Counted from the stretch's first letter, positions 43,197 to 54,825 are shown. The stretch is DNA of 64,000 nt from Pollenia angustigena (GCA_930367215.1 OV884058.1:217972208-218036207), one strand, 5' to 3'. Translations and numbers: made by a program. The notes: generated by a model from the letters alone, not told the origin.

Positions 43197-44135
43197 TTTA
43201 TACTCTTAACCACAGGTGGTGAATAGGGTATATATAAGTTTGTCATTCCGTTTGTAATTTCTATAATATTGATGTTAGACCCTATAAAGTATATATATTC
43301 TGGGTCCTTATGAGGAGCGAAGTTGATTTAACGATGTCCGTCTGTCCGTTAAAATGGGGTTTCCGAAGACCCCATATATGATGGGGGCCAGGTTATTATA
43401 CATTTATGTCACATATGGTCCGAAATTGTTTGCTATTGAAATTCAGCAAGATCGGTCCACAAATGGCTGAGATATGAGTAAAAACCACGACTGCCTCAAA
43501 TTTTTTTCCTTTAAAGGTTCAATTAGACGTGACATTACCATACCAACACTATATAACCAAAACGACATAAACATACCGTACAAACCAATGCAATTTTGGT
43601 TTCTACGGTCATACAGTGGCTATGGTGGTACAGTGTTGGTAGTGTGGTTTTTTTTGCTGTTTTTTTATACCCTTCACTACAAGTGGTGGATTTTATTTGT
43701 AATGTGTTTAATTTTACGCATACACATACACATTAATGCATGTATATGATATGCCGCTCAAATAAAAAAACAAACTCATAGACTCAATATATTTAACTTA
43801 ACGCTTCTTTAGTAAAAGCCAGTTCGAGTCCCAAAAATAATTTTTTTTCATTTTATTTTTTTATGGTCTAAAAAACGATTTTAAGATTATAAAACGGATT
43901 TCAAACATCAACTTTGGCAAAAGAGGAAACGGGCTTAGGTACATACTTACATAAATTTTTTGTTTTTTTATATTCTTCGGAATGACGGAATGAAAAGTTG
44001 GCGTGGCTCAATTAATATTTATTTATACCTATCTAAAGAACGTTATTTATGTATATAACTTTTGTTCTTATCTCATCATGGCGAAGGGTATATAAGATTC
44101 GGCACAGCCGAATAAAGCACTCTTACTTGTTTTTA
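43197..44135. repeat. Fly dispersed repeat copy
   Basis: It begins with a palindromic 'CCACAGGTGGTG', then 'ATATAAGTTTGTCATTCCG', 'CCCTATAAAGTATATATAT' and 'ATGTCCGTCTGTCCG'. It ends with 'GGGTATATAAGATTCGGC', 'ACAGCCGAATAAAGCAC' and TCTTACTTG. The same words occur at 465-900 and 5240-6050. The open frame 43474-43749 inside it has no recognisable domain. Confidence 0.55.
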
Positions 44136-44441
44136 TTTAATATTTTTTTCGGTGCCTTGTCTTCTTAAAGGTAGCTTTTCGAAAACTACTTTTTAATCAC
44201 TGATGTAGTACTGTCGTCTGCAATTCTTTAAATACCTCGGCTGTTTTAATAGTTCGGATACGTATACAGTAAGTTCAACTATTATACTGTGTATAAAGCA
44301 AAGTAAAGTGTAGAAACATGGTAGAATAATAATATTATACTATGGTGTAGAAACATGTTATGGGTTTTTTTTTATTAAAACAAAATATAGAAGAAGGCTT
44401 GAAGAAAATAAATTCAAATAACAAGCATTTAACCCGCTTCG
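44136..44441. other. Gene-free stretch
   Basis: Contains a short direct repeat of GTGTAGAAACATG near 44310 and 44345. No gene was recognised. Confidence 0.4.
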
Positions 44442-44891
44442 TTAAGGTAGTTTTACACGTCATGTATTTTGCAGTGGGTTTTCCACATGTAAAATCCATA
44501 TGTAATTGCACTTGTCTGTCAAATTTGACAAATAAAGAAAATTTGGCTTCACACGTTCGTTTTTGATTTCATCAATCTATCTAAATTATTTAAATATTTA
44601 TATTTTTATTCACTTTTAATTGTATTTCAGTTAATAAAAAATTTTGTTTTTTTAAAGATTAATAAATAATGATATATGCCACAAACAAATCACTTGCATA
44701 ACAGTTGATGTCAGATGGTTTGTCAGATCAAAATTGAATACGCTCTATAGATAATTGAAAAATTTTACACTGCTAATGCGATCTGATATTTATAAAAGCA
44801 AATTTTTTTCGTTTAGACGACATGTGTGCATTTGCAGTGGAAAATTTGGCAAGTACACTGCTAAATACAAATCGGGTAAAACCACCTTACA
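44442..44891. mobile_element. Possible TIR element (imperfect ends)
   Basis: The left end AAGGTAGTTTTACACGTCAT and the right end read inversely, AAGGTGGTTTTACCCGATTT, share about 14 bases, followed by ATTTTGCAGTG versus ATTTAGCAGTG. No target duplication was found and the superfamily is not assigned. Confidence 0.45.
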
Positions 44892-45020
44892 TGTTTATAT
44901 GCCAATATTTATGTTTCTAGGTTTGAAACAAAAAAGTACCACTAAATTTCATCTTATAGGTTCTCATTCCAGCCAGCCAGCCAGGTTGGCTGTCCATGTA
45001 ACCTTGTGCGCAAAGTACAG

Positions 45021-45263
45021 GGGCCTAATTACCGCATTCGATATCGAGTAAGCTATCGTATCGAGTAAACTATCGTATTTTTCTGCATTCGATAGACACT
45101 GACGTATCGAATGAAAACTAGAGAGTTGTAATGGCTTTGGTTACTCGATATCGAATGCTATCATCCCAAATTACGATACATTTCATTCGATATCGAGAGT
45201 CATAATACCAAAATAAAAAATTTCGATCAATATTGCTCGATATCGTATGCGGTAATTAGACCC
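45021..45263. mobile_element. Palindromic MITE with CWG target duplication, copy 3
   Basis: The ends are GGGCCTAATTACCGCATTC and GAATGCGGTAATTAGGGCC-like (right: ATGCGGTAATTAGACCC), flanked by CAG at 45018-45020 and 45264-45266. The interior has the TATCGA-rich palindromes of the family. This is an independent insertion from the pair at 10.1 and 13.3 kb. Confidence 0.85.
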
Positions 45264-45608
45264 CAGGTCAAATTTTTGGAGATAATTTGAGAAAAACAAT
45301 AGTTTTTTTAATTATTTCTTTTGTAAGTTGTTGTTTTTTTCATTTTGTTTTTCTTAACCTACTTACAACTACAATTAGTGTTGAGAGAATTTCAACTAAT
45401 TGTAGTGGGGAAATGTAAGATGAGATGAACCCACTGTTGTTTATTGTTGATGTGTTTTGTTTAAACTTTGATATTGTTACAAGTAGAACTGTTGCTATAA
45501 TTCTTATACGTTTAACAGTTTTATTTGGTTTAATATCTTTAGTTTGTCTAAAACCTTTATGGATGAAGTTTCCTGATGATCTGGCCTAAGCAACCAGTGA
45601 AATGCATA

Positions 45609-45993
45609 CACTCATAAAATTATTACAGTAACTGATTGTCGGTTATTAAATTCGTTTTCGGTACTGTTAAAATTGAATAAAAATATAGTTATTTTACGAA
45701 TAAATTTATTTTTCAACATTTATGTTTGTTATTAAAAAAACAAACTACCAAAAAATAATGTTTTCCGTATTTTTTTTTTGTTAATTTGTTTGATTTTTAT
45801 CGGTTAAAATATATTTTTTAAAAGTAAAAACTATTCAATTTTAACGAATATGATGTTCAATAAATAAAAAACTTAGAAATTACTGAAAAAATCATTTGTT
45901 TTAAATGAAATGTAAATGATCCGTTTTTTAAATGAATTTTAATTTGTTTCAAATGAATTTTCGTTTGAATTTAACTACATAATATTTTGAGTG
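45609..45993. mobile_element. MITE family with TA target duplication (CACTCA), copy 2, inverted
   Basis: The 385-bp copy is in reverse orientation to 6358-6740, with TA at 45607-45608 and 45994-45995. The homologous site in unit 2 of the same array reads AAATGCATAGGAATAGC with a single TA (near 47995), which proves the element boundaries and the TA duplication. Confidence 0.95.
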
Positions 45994-46579
45994 TAGGAAT
46001 AGCTTATCCCATCAACAATAAATTTCAAGTGTTTTTATCAATAATAAAAACTGGGAATTAAGCACGAATAACAAAATCTTTTGAAATTAAAATTTTGTAT
46101 TCCCAAAAATTGAAATTACTTTTTGATAATAAACAGGCAGTGCACGGCCTAAAAAACACTTAATTGACAACATCTTTTGTAAGTTGTTGTTTTTTTCATT
46201 TTGTTTTTCTTAACCTACTTACAACTACAATTAATGTTGAGAGAATTTCAACTAATTGTAGTGGGGAAATGTAAGATGAGATGAACCCACTGTTGTTTAT
46301 TGTTGATGTGTTTTGTTTAAACTTTGATATTGTTACAAGTAGACACTGTTGCCAACTTTTTTTGAGCATTTCCCGCCAAATCGGACGTCAAAACCGCTAG
46401 AAACCGCTAAATTTTTTTAAAACTACCGCTAAAACCTAAACATTTTTTAAAGTTTTATATAAATCAAGATATAGGCTGCTTTTTTAAAGGTATATGACTC
46501 TCAATTACGTTACATACTATGGTTTCCAACTTCCCTAGTCATTTTATTCTTAAAAGAAAATAAGTTAGAGTTATATATT

Positions 46580-47420
46580 AATCTATGCGAATCTTTGATA
46601 CCCTCCACCTACAGTTAGAATATTTCCGAAGTGGGTTTATATGGGACATATGGTAAATTATGGGCTGATCTTCACAAACTTTGAACAAGTAATTTATAGT
46701 CTTATAAAACTTTGACTGACCAAATGTTATTATAATAGAACAAAGATTGAAAGCTTTATGGTTCTACGCGTTCTATAGCTTTTTTCGAGAGTATGCTTTA
46801 TATGGGGCCTATGGTTAGTTAAGGATTGATCTGCATGATAGTTGACAGTGTAAGTTCCAGTCATATAAAACTGTGACAAAGCAAAATTTAAAAAATAGCA
46901 TTATTTTTTAAGGCTTTAGACGTTCTGTTTTCCAAGAGAAGGTTTTATATAGGGCCTATGGTAAAATATGGACTGATAATCACGAAAATTGACAGCGTGA
47001 TTTCTAGCCATATTAAACTGTGGCGGACCAAATTTATTACGATAGCATTATTTGTTACGTTTTTAGGCACACTATAGCTTTTTTCCTATCGATAATTATG
47101 GACCGATTAAACAGTATGATTTTTAGTCATATGGAACGAATTTGTGCATAATCTTATTAGTTTGTTAGTTTTTAGGGCGGTTGTTCCGCATTTTAATTTA
47201 TAGCACTTTTCCTACTGAACCGATTGTGCTGGACTGCAATCCCAAACTGCTTAGGTGAATTCTAAACAATTTTATGCCAATATTTATATTCCCTTTTGAG
47301 TCGTTTGAAAGTGACAACAGACGCATAGACAGACGGAGATGCCTTAATGCGTGCTTAAAGTTGTGAATTGTTACATACAGGATTAACAAAATACTAACTT
47401 AAAATCGAAAAAAATGTCAT
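46580..47420. repeat. Fly dispersed repeat copy within the hAT-like element
   Basis: It repeats the modules 'TATATGGGRCMTATGGT', 'GACTGATAATCACG' and 'CCTACTGAACCGATTGTGCT' seen at 5240-5916, and has a degenerate 'ACAGACGGAGATG' word. The modules are about 150 bp apart. Confidence 0.6.
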
Positions 47421-47447
47421 ATAAAATCTTCAGTTCACTAAAACTAT

Positions 47448-47659
47448 CAGGGGTGTTCTGGAAATCGAAAACGCAAACTGCAAGAATTTGGTAGTTATTT
47501 TTAATACGCTTTTAATAAAATTTTTATAATTTTTGTTATGAAATTCTGTTTAATAGAGAAATATTTGTAAAATATTTGTCATAAAATTAATTTATCACAG
47601 AAATCTTATTAAAAAACGACGTTTTAAATTCATGCGTTTTCGATTTCAAGAACACCCTG
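47448..47659. mobile_element. MITE (CAGGGGTGTTC) with TAT flanks, nested
   Basis: The ends are CAGGGGTGTTCTGGAAATCG and CGATTTCAAGAACACCCTG, flanked by TAT at 47445-47447 and 47660-47662. The 212-bp AT-rich interior has no gene. It sits inside the 46344-47868 element. Confidence 0.8.
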
Positions 47660-48560
47660 TATAAAAGTAATTAAAACCGTGAACATAAACCAGAAGTTTT
47701 TAGCCAGAAAAACAAAAAGAAAAAGTAAAAAATCTGTAAATCTGTAAATGCTGAGAGTTCTTTGAAAATCGCTAGATTTCCCGCTTACCGCTAAAACGTA
47801 TTTTTTCCCGCGATTGACATTTCAAAAACGCTAGATTTAGCGGGAAAATCTCTAAATTGGCAACAGTGCAAGTAGAACTGTTGCTATAATTCTTATACGT
47901 TTAACAGTTTTATTTGGTTTAATATCTTTAGTTTGTCTAAAACCTTTATGGATGAAGTTTCCTGATGATCTGGCCTAAGCAACCAGTGAAATGCATAGGA
48001 ATAGCTTATCCCATCAACAATAAATTTCAAGTGTTTTTATCAATAATAAAAACTGGGAATTAAGCACGAATAACAAAATCTTTTGAAATTAAAATTTTGT
48101 ATTCCCAAAAATTTAAATTACTTTTTGATAATAAACAGGCAGTGCACGGCCTAAAAAACACTTAATTGACAACATCTTTTGTAAGTTGTTGATTTTTTCA
48201 TTTTGTTTTTCTTAACCTACTTACAACTACAATTAATGTTGAGAGAATTTCAACTAATTGTAGTGGGGAAATGTAAGATGAGATGAACCCACTGTTGTTT
48301 ATTGTTGATGTGTTTTGTTTAAACTTTGATATTGTTACAAGTAGAACTGTTGCTATAATTCTTATACGTTTAACAGTTTTATTTGGTTTAATATCTTTAG
48401 TTTGTCTAAAACCTTTATGGATGAAGTTTCCTGATGATCTGGCCTAAGCAACCAGTGAAATGCATAGGAATAGCTTATCCCATCAACAATAAATTTCAAG
48501 TGTTTTTATCAATAATAAAAACTGGGAATTAAGCACGAATAACAAAATCTTTTGAAATTA

Positions 48561-48834
48561 ATATTTCCATTAATTCCGCATAAAATTATTTCTAAAAATT
48601 TTCTTTAAGTAAAAAGAACACCTAAATCAATCACCGCAGGAACACAATCGCACCGTATGAACGTTACGGCGTATAAAGTATTTAGTTACACATGTTGTCA
48701 AAATAAGACGTTTAATGTTCAAAATAAATATCACAGGCTTCTTGAGATCTTGATTTCTTGCGATCGTGGCTGACTAGAGATTGGGATCTCTGGTACAAGG
48801 GAGTCAGTACCAAGGGAGTCAGTAATCAGGGCTT
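48561..48834. other. Stretch between array and LINE fragment
   Basis: Nothing is recognised except a short direct repeat, AAGGGAGTCAGTA, at about 48808-48833. Confidence 0.4.
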
Positions 48835-49230
48835 TGTTTGGATATAAGAATAAGCTAAAAGTGACATTTAATAATGTTGCAAGATATATTTATGGTAAAA
48901 CTAGATACAGTAGAATATCACAGTTTTTTTTTTTACCAAATCTTTAATGTACCTTTTGAAACCCTTATATTATGCCGCAATCTACTATTTTTAGACAAAA
49001 TTATTTAAAGTAAACAACCTGAGTATATTAACAAAATAATAACGTTTTCAAGATCCAATTGAGGATACAGAATTAACTTCATTCGATACCGCAAACTAAT
49101 ATTAGAAAGACACTTCTTCGTTAATACCATCTGTCTCTGGAATGAACTCCCATCTAATATCCAAATCCTAGGCAATGCTAAGCACTTTTACATTGCAATA
49201 CTTTCTAATTTTGCTGAAAAATGTTTGTAA
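48835..49230 (+). pseudogene. LINE ORF2 C-terminal fragment (unassigned clade)
   Basis: Plus-strand frames give 'NKLKVTFNNVARYIYGKTRY', then after breaks 'KQPEYINKIITFSRSN', and finally 'RHFFVNTICLWNELPSNIQI' followed by a stop at 49228-49230. 'FF..TI.LWN.LP..I' is the usual C-terminal motif of several insect non-LTR retrotransposons. At least two stops and a T-run insertion near 48928-48940 break it. Only about 130 codons are present, with no RT core. Confidence 0.65.
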
Positions 49231-49509
49231 CTTTTTTTTACATTTTTGTATAATTTTACTTATTATTAATATCAATAATTTCTCTAATCTCTAAGTAACC
49301 TCAAAAAATATCTGTCATTGTATCAGCAGTACTATTATATAAGATTATAAGGCCTCTATTACTCAAAGTTTTACAATGCGTTTGTGTGTTTATTTGCTTG
49401 CTCCTATGGACTTCTAACGCGATTTTCCCGAAAAAGGCGTAACACCTCTTTATACAGAGACAATATAATCTTCTTCTATATCTATCTATATACATTAGAG
49501 TGTCCCTTA

Positions 49510-49939
49510 AGGCCAATTTACACGGTAATACAATGTATTACGACATTGCAAAAAATGATGTAGAATGAGAAAAATCTTATCATGTAAAAGCAAAATGCAT
49601 TGAGTAAGTGAGAATACGAATACAAAATCTGACTAGCGGACGGTAAATTCTTATTTTCTAAACCATTTTAGAAACTAATGTATTCTCATCACAACAGAGG
49701 TGTATTTTAACAGAGTATATTGAAGGTGGTAGCATTTTTACACAATTACAAAAACAGCTATAATCAACTCAGGAAATTTTCATGTTGTTTTTGTTAAAAT
49801 TTTAAACTGCAATCATCTGCTTTTTGTTATTAATTTTGATCTTACATTTACCATCCGTGTAAACAGGAATTATACTTACAAAAGATATATTTTGATTCTA
49901 CAAAGTCGTAATACATTGTGTTACCGTGTAACCTGGCCA
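49510..49939. mobile_element. MITE with TTA flanks (GGCCAATTTACACGG)
   Basis: The 430-bp element has TIRs of about 40 bp with the words TTACACGGTAATACAATG and ATTACGAC. It is flanked by TTA at 49507-49509 and 49940-49942. It is non-coding. A PIF/Harbinger origin is inferred from the TSD alone. Confidence 0.75.
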
Positions 49940-49942
49940 TTA

Positions 49943-50267
49943 ACAATATGGGGTTTTTTTTTATTAGCATAAAAGTTCAGGGGTACCCGCTTATTTTTTT
50001 CCATTGGACTTAAATAAAACTCATTTGCAACCGCATTCCCTAAGCGACGGGGCCTTTAAGAGTGGAATATGCGTTTTTTTCAATATTATTATTGAGGTTT
50101 TTTGTTTTCCTCACGTGCTAATATGATCAATGGTTTTTTTTTTTTTTTTTTTTTTTTGTAAATGTTATTAAAAAACATTTATGGTTAATTTATTTTCTTT
50201 TCCCAACGTTTCGTTCGCTTTTTTCGAACTTCATCAGGTGTTATTTTTATTCCATAAAAATCTAGAC
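49943..50267. other. Gene-free stretch with long poly(T)
   Basis: A T run of about 28 bases at 50131-50158 is the main feature. No gene was found. Confidence 0.5.
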
Positions 50268-50659
50268 AATTGAAGCACAGCCGCGAATAACGTTGTAAAC
50301 GCCACATTTTGCAAAAACTGTTTTTTTGCAGGTAACCGTTGGCCTTACTCTCTTTCACAGTTTAAACATCAAATCAACCAAAACTTTGCGCCTTTACGCC
50401 TTCAAAATGGCATACAAAGTGTCAGCCAGTGGAAGAACATTGCAAGTTACTAACAAAATGATGAAACCAAAATGTTTTTGCAGTGCGGAATAATGTTTTA
50501 TGAGACTTTTGCGTAAAAGTTTTATTATCATTATTTTTAAAAATAAAAAAAATAAAAAATTTAAAACAAATAATGCTGCCTGTCAAAAAACGTTTTTTTG
50601 CTCTCCTGAAAAATTATTATTTTGTAACTTAAAACGTTATTCGCGGCTGTGCTTCAATT
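50268..50659. mobile_element. MITE (AATTGAAGCACAGCCGC)
   Basis: Inverted ends of about 26 bp have the core GAAGCACAGCCGCGAATAAC. The 392-bp element is non-coding. The target duplication is unclear (AGAC versus AGAT). Confidence 0.75.
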
Positions 50660-51321
50660 AGATAATAATCATAATAAATTTTTGAACTTTAATAATATCA
50701 CAAATGTAAACCTTAACTTACATTAGGGTTTACATTTGTATTGCACTTTTTAACTATTTTATATTAAAAGCTGGACTACACGACACAGAAATAAATAAAT
50801 AATTAATAAGTAAAATACAACACAAACACCGAATAAAAGTCAAACTTAATGTAAATAAATATCACAGAACTATAAATTATTATAATCATTTTTTCATTGT
50901 CGGGATATATTTGGATTAACAAATTTCTTTGTTGTTTATTTTTGTAATAAATAAGAGAATAAGATAGACTACTTTTAATCAGAGAAAAAATAAAATTATT
51001 ATTACGATTAATTGAAATGATAAGAAAATCACCAAAGCTACTATTAAATTTTTTGATTTGTGTTTATCTTTTGTTTGCTTCTAATAAGAAATTATTTAAA
51101 CAGTCAAACACAAAATCAACATAAACTAAGAAAGGGGGTTCCCCGAAAACCGCAGAAAACAAAATTTAGAAATTACCATCACATAAAAATCAGTGCGACA
51201 GAATAACACAGAGCAAACAATTGAGTAGAAAGGTTCAGAGTTTTTTAATTTGTATTTTAAGCGATTAAAAATTTAACTCTGTTAAAAGTTTGTGGTTAAA
51301 AATTAAAAAAAAAAAATAATT

Positions 51322-52660
51322 ATGTCGCAAGATTAACGTGGCAGTAAAAAATATAAGGTAGATTTAATTGGAAATGTTAACCACCGAATACCGGGCATGA
51401 AACTTCCTTCAATACGACAAGTTCTGGCTGTTTCATTTTATAATATTTGCCAAGGAAAATTAACCGTGTAAGAAAGTGCTAATCTAGCTAGAAAGGAATG
51501 TATGATTTTCTGGGAAAAAGCTCGAATACCCACTAAAATATTAAGAAATAGCGTGGAAAAATTAGTTAAATTACATCGAGTTTGGCAAAATTTGCAAAAA
51601 AATTCAAAGAAGACCACCCAAGTGCTTGTACATACATTGGATGGTCTTTTTGACATAGCGCACGCTGATGCCTTAAATATAATAAAAATCAATGAGGACA
51701 AACTTTTGCAAAAACAGCGAGAACCTGGCAGACCAGGCTCTTTGACAGGAGTGGATTACAATTTATGGCGAAGAGAAGAAAGAACGAAATCGCGGTTATT
51801 AGCAGAAAGAAACAGGCAGCTAAACTAAAACACCAGTCATATCACCAAATTCAAGTTTCGCATCAGATTCGTCATCCATCAATTTCGTTGAAAATCACCA
51901 AGATCATAGTCAACAGACTTCGGAAGAAAGTGTATTGCATTTGCAAAAAAATGGACACAAAGATTTTCTTTGTCCAAAACTTGTAGCTGCCCTTGATAGA
52001 TGCCAGTTGAGCAACACTTGAAGCACTTGGGAAGAATGTAGACAATTTTATAATAAAAAAATCTACCTCGCAAAGAAAAAAAAAAACACAGATGAGAAAA
52101 GAACGTGCCGAAAAAATAAAAGCAGATTTTGAAAATAATGTTCCTGAAATGGTCACTATGCATTGGGATGGGAGGGAAATTATTGCACCCAATAAATGCA
52201 AAAAATTTAAAAAAACAGCGACTTCCAATTGTAATCGCGTATGAAAATAAAGAGAAACTTATTGCAGTACCTAAATTAGATCATGCAAGTGGAAAAGAGC
52301 AGGCTGCAGCTATATGGAATGCAATAAATGAATGGCATATCTCCGATAGAGATCTAATTATGTGCTGTGATACCACAGCTTCTAGCACGGATCGCTTTAA
52401 TGGTACATGTGCACTACTGGAGCGATCACTAGAAAGGGAACTTATTTTATTTGCAGACATCATGTGTACGAGTTAGTGTTGAAAACTGTATTCGAAACCA
52501 AAATCCCTCAAGTCACGGTTAGCGCTGATGTACCGCTCTTTAAAAAGCTGAAAAACAGTTGCAAAAATATAATTCATAGCAATTTTCAAAGTGGTTCCTC
52601 TATTTCAAACCAGCGTTTTCAACCATCGCAGATTGAGAAATTGATTAGCTTTTATCTCTT
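51322..52660 (+). pseudogene. Unclassified transposase-like gene, copy A (broken)
   Basis: Several frames in sequence give 'GNVNHRIPGMKLPSIRQVL', 'CMIFWEKARIPTK', 'VEKLVKLHRVWQNLQKN', 'QREPGRPGSLTGVD', then 'LPIVIAYENKEKLIAVPKLD', 'LIMCCDTTASSTDRFNGTCA', 'ICRHHVYELVLKTVFETKIP' and 'ADVPLFKKLKNSCKNI'. I believe such proteins occur widely in insects and cnidarians as uncharacterised, repeated genes. The D.TAS.T...G segment followed by CRHH suggests a DDE/RNase H-like nuclease, but this is inference. Lesions: TAA five codons after the ATG, further stops and frame changes near 51475, 51828 and 52450. The 3' part is cut off by the repeat starting near 52665. Confidence 0.6.
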
Positions 52661-52664
52661 ATGT

Positions 52665-53315
52665 ATATTATACATATATAAAACAGGATGTGTGTATGTA
52701 TGTAACGTATGGACTCCAAAACGGCTGGGCCAATTTTGATGAAATTTTCAGGGAATCTTCAGAATATTCAGGCGGGTGACACTGTGAAGTCCGATTTTCA
52801 TATTGCACCACCAATGACATCTATAAAATTTGGACGATTTTTTCTTTAAAATAATCGCTATGGTCCAACTTAGATTTATACGAAAAGAACATTTTGCCCC
52901 GCCCACTTTTACGCCCACTTTTTTCGAATTACCTAAAATCAGAAAACGGCTCCATCGATTTGACAAATTTTTCTTTCGAATGTTCGTATTAATCCATTGT
53001 AAGTTTTCATCGAAATAAAAATTTACCACACCTACATTTACGCCCACTTTTTCTATTAAGCGTATAACTTAGAACGGCTCGACCGATTTGGACTATTTTT
53101 TCTTTAAAATGATTGCCATAGTCCAACTTAGGTTTTTACGGGAAGAAAATTTTACCCCGCCCACTTTTTTCGATTTACCTAAAATCAGAAAACGGCTCCA
53201 TCGATTTGACTAATTTTTCTTTCAAATGTTCGTATCTTTTTAACGGATTTTAAAAATCGAACGCGAACATTTGTCCTAATTTGGACAGGATAACATCTGT
53301 CGGGTCAGCTAGTTG
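52665..53315 (-). repeat. AGCTGACCCGACAG dispersed repeat, copy in A (inverted)
   Basis: Reading from a TATATA tract, it runs through 'ACGGCTGGGCCAATTTTGAT', two modules with 'CGCCCACTTTT' and 'AACGGCTCCATCGATTTGAC', and ends in CTGTCGGGTCAGCTAG. It is the inverse of the family at 4236-5113 but has fewer modules. Confidence 0.75.
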
Positions 53316-53400
53316 TCTATAAGTTTTCAAGCACACATTTTGAACTTTAAATAAAGATGGCCCATCTATAGGCCTTACAAAAACCATTCAAATTTTCATA

Positions 53401-53822
53401 AAGGCTAGATTACACTATCTCACAAGTCTTCCATAATACTTTGTGAGATAGAAATCTAATGAGTTTTGTTGCGATTGTCAAAAACACTAATTTAACATGA
53501 CAGTTTGTGTTCACACCTTCACACAAAGTATAAACACTCACACATGAAATAAAATGCGACACTGATCCAATGAAAAGTTGTGGCAAAATGGGAATTTAGC
53601 ATATTTTTACGAAACCTTGATAATTAATTTTTGAATCCCAAGAAAAACTTTGAAAAGTATTATTGTTTAGAAATTTTTAGAAAAAAACGTATGGGATGTC
53701 AAACTTTTTTTTCATAACACTTGTCATTTTCGTGACACATTGCATTCACACTATCACACTTTGTCATATTACTTGAGTTTTTGACATGTATTAATACAAA
53801 GTATAATAGTGTAATCTATCCT
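53401..53822. mobile_element. AAGGCTAG MITE, copy in A
   Basis: The 420-bp element has ends AAGGCTAGATTACACTAT and ATAGTGTAATCTATCCTT (TIR about 18 bp, one mismatch). It is the best-preserved form of the family also present at 15440-16074 and in copy B. It is non-coding, and the target duplication is ambiguous (T/A-rich flanks). Confidence 0.85.
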
Positions 53823-54514
53823 TAAGCAAAAATTCATTTATAGTTTTGAGATGTTACATTTGCTGGGTTCAGTAGTTTATAATTGTATTTTATTTGATTT
53901 TTGTTTTTCGTTTGCAGGCCTTGTTTTTTTACCTTTTTGTGTCTTTTATACTAAAAATAAACAAATAAACATTTAATCGTAACATATTTTATAAAATAAG
54001 TGAAAACTGAGAGAAAGACAAGACCAAAAAATGCATGATAAATATGCAACATCTAGTTGAATTCTTTAAAATACCAACGTTCGAGTACAAATTTCTTTGT
54101 TGTTTATTTTTGTAATAAATAAGAGAACAAGAAAGAAAGACCTCAACTTCTTTTAATCAGAGAAAAAATAAAATTATTATTACGATTAATTGAAATGATA
54201 AGAAAATCACCAAAGCCAACCAAAGCTACTACCTATTAAATTTTTTGATTTGTTTTTATCTTTTGTTTGCTTCTAATAAGAAATTATTTAAACAGTCAAA
54301 CACAAAATCAACATAAACTAAGAAATGGGTTTCCCCGAAAACCGCAGAAAACAAAATTTAGAAATTACCATCACATAAAAATCAGTGCGACAGAATAACA
54401 GAGAGCAAACAATTGATTAGAAAGGTTCAGAGTTTTTTAATTTGTATTTTAAGCGCGTAAAAAATTTAACTCTGTTAAAAGTTTGTGGTAAAAAATTAAA
54501 AAAAAAAATTAATA

Positions 54515-54825
54515 ATGTCGCAAGATTTACGTGGCAGTAAAAAATATAAGGTATATTTAATTGGAAATGTTAACCACCGAATACCGGGCATGAAACTTCC
54601 TTCAAACCGACAAGTTCTGCTAATCTAGCTAGAAAGGAATGTATGATTTTCTGGGAAAAAGCTCGAATACCCACTAAAATATTAAGAAATAGCGTGGAAA
54701 AATTAGTTAAATTACCTCGAGTTTGGCAAAATTTGCAAAAAAAATTCAAAGAAGACCACCCAAGTGCTCAAAGATAAGGAAAATTTGTTTGTACATACAT
54801 TGGATGATCTTTTTGACATAGCGCA
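54515..54825 (+). pseudogene. Unclassified transposase-like gene, copy B, 5' part
   Basis: The ATG at 54515 opens 'MSQDLRGSKKYKV', then the conserved 'GNVNHRIPGMKLPS'. A deletion of about 50 bp near 54618 changes the frame before 'CMIFWEKARIPTK'. The gene is then split by the LTR element at 54826 and continues at 61415. Confidence 0.55.
54822..54825. repeat. LTR element target-site duplication, left copy
   Basis: CGCA is repeated at 61411-61414. Copy A at the same place reads TAGCGCACGCTG with a single CGCA, so this is the empty site. Confidence 0.9.

Larger units (their letters stand above)
46344..47868. mobile_element. hAT-like non-autonomous element, 1.5 kb, 8-bp target duplication
   Basis: TIRs are CACTGTTGCCAA and TTGGCAACAGTG. 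It is flanked by CAAGTAGA at 46336-46343 and 47869-47876, and the other array units have a single CAAGTAGA (empty site). Subterminal regions repeat CCGCTAGA/CCGCTAAA motifs on both sides in opposite orientation. The interior carries a fly dispersed repeat copy (46580-47420) and a nested MITE (47448-47659). No transposase is present. Confidence 0.9.
45318..48560 (+). repeat. Three-unit tandem array, about 465-bp unit, invaded by two transposons
   Basis: Units start with 'CTTTTGTAAGTTGTTG' near 45318, 46170 and 48177. Each holds an inverted pair CTACAATTA...TAATTGTAG, 'GTAAGATGAGATGAACCCAC', 'TCCTGATGATCTGGCC' and 'ATAGCTTATCCCATCAAC'. Unit 1 carries the MITE at 45609-45993. Unit 2 carries the hAT-like element at 46344-47868. 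Unit 3 is clean but truncated at the right. The unit is non-coding and looks like a small satellite or an amplified repeat. Confidence 0.9.
50919..54086. repeat. Tandem duplication of about 3.17 kb, copy A
   Basis: It is homologous in direct orientation to 54087-63804 once the LTR element is removed from the latter. The junction reads GTTCGAGTACAAATTTC. The unit contains a broken transposase-like gene, an inverted copy of the AGCTGACCCGACAG repeat and an AAGGCTAG MITE. Copy A has about 25 bp missing near 51625 relative to copy B. Copy B lacks about 50 bp near 54618. Confidence 0.95.
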
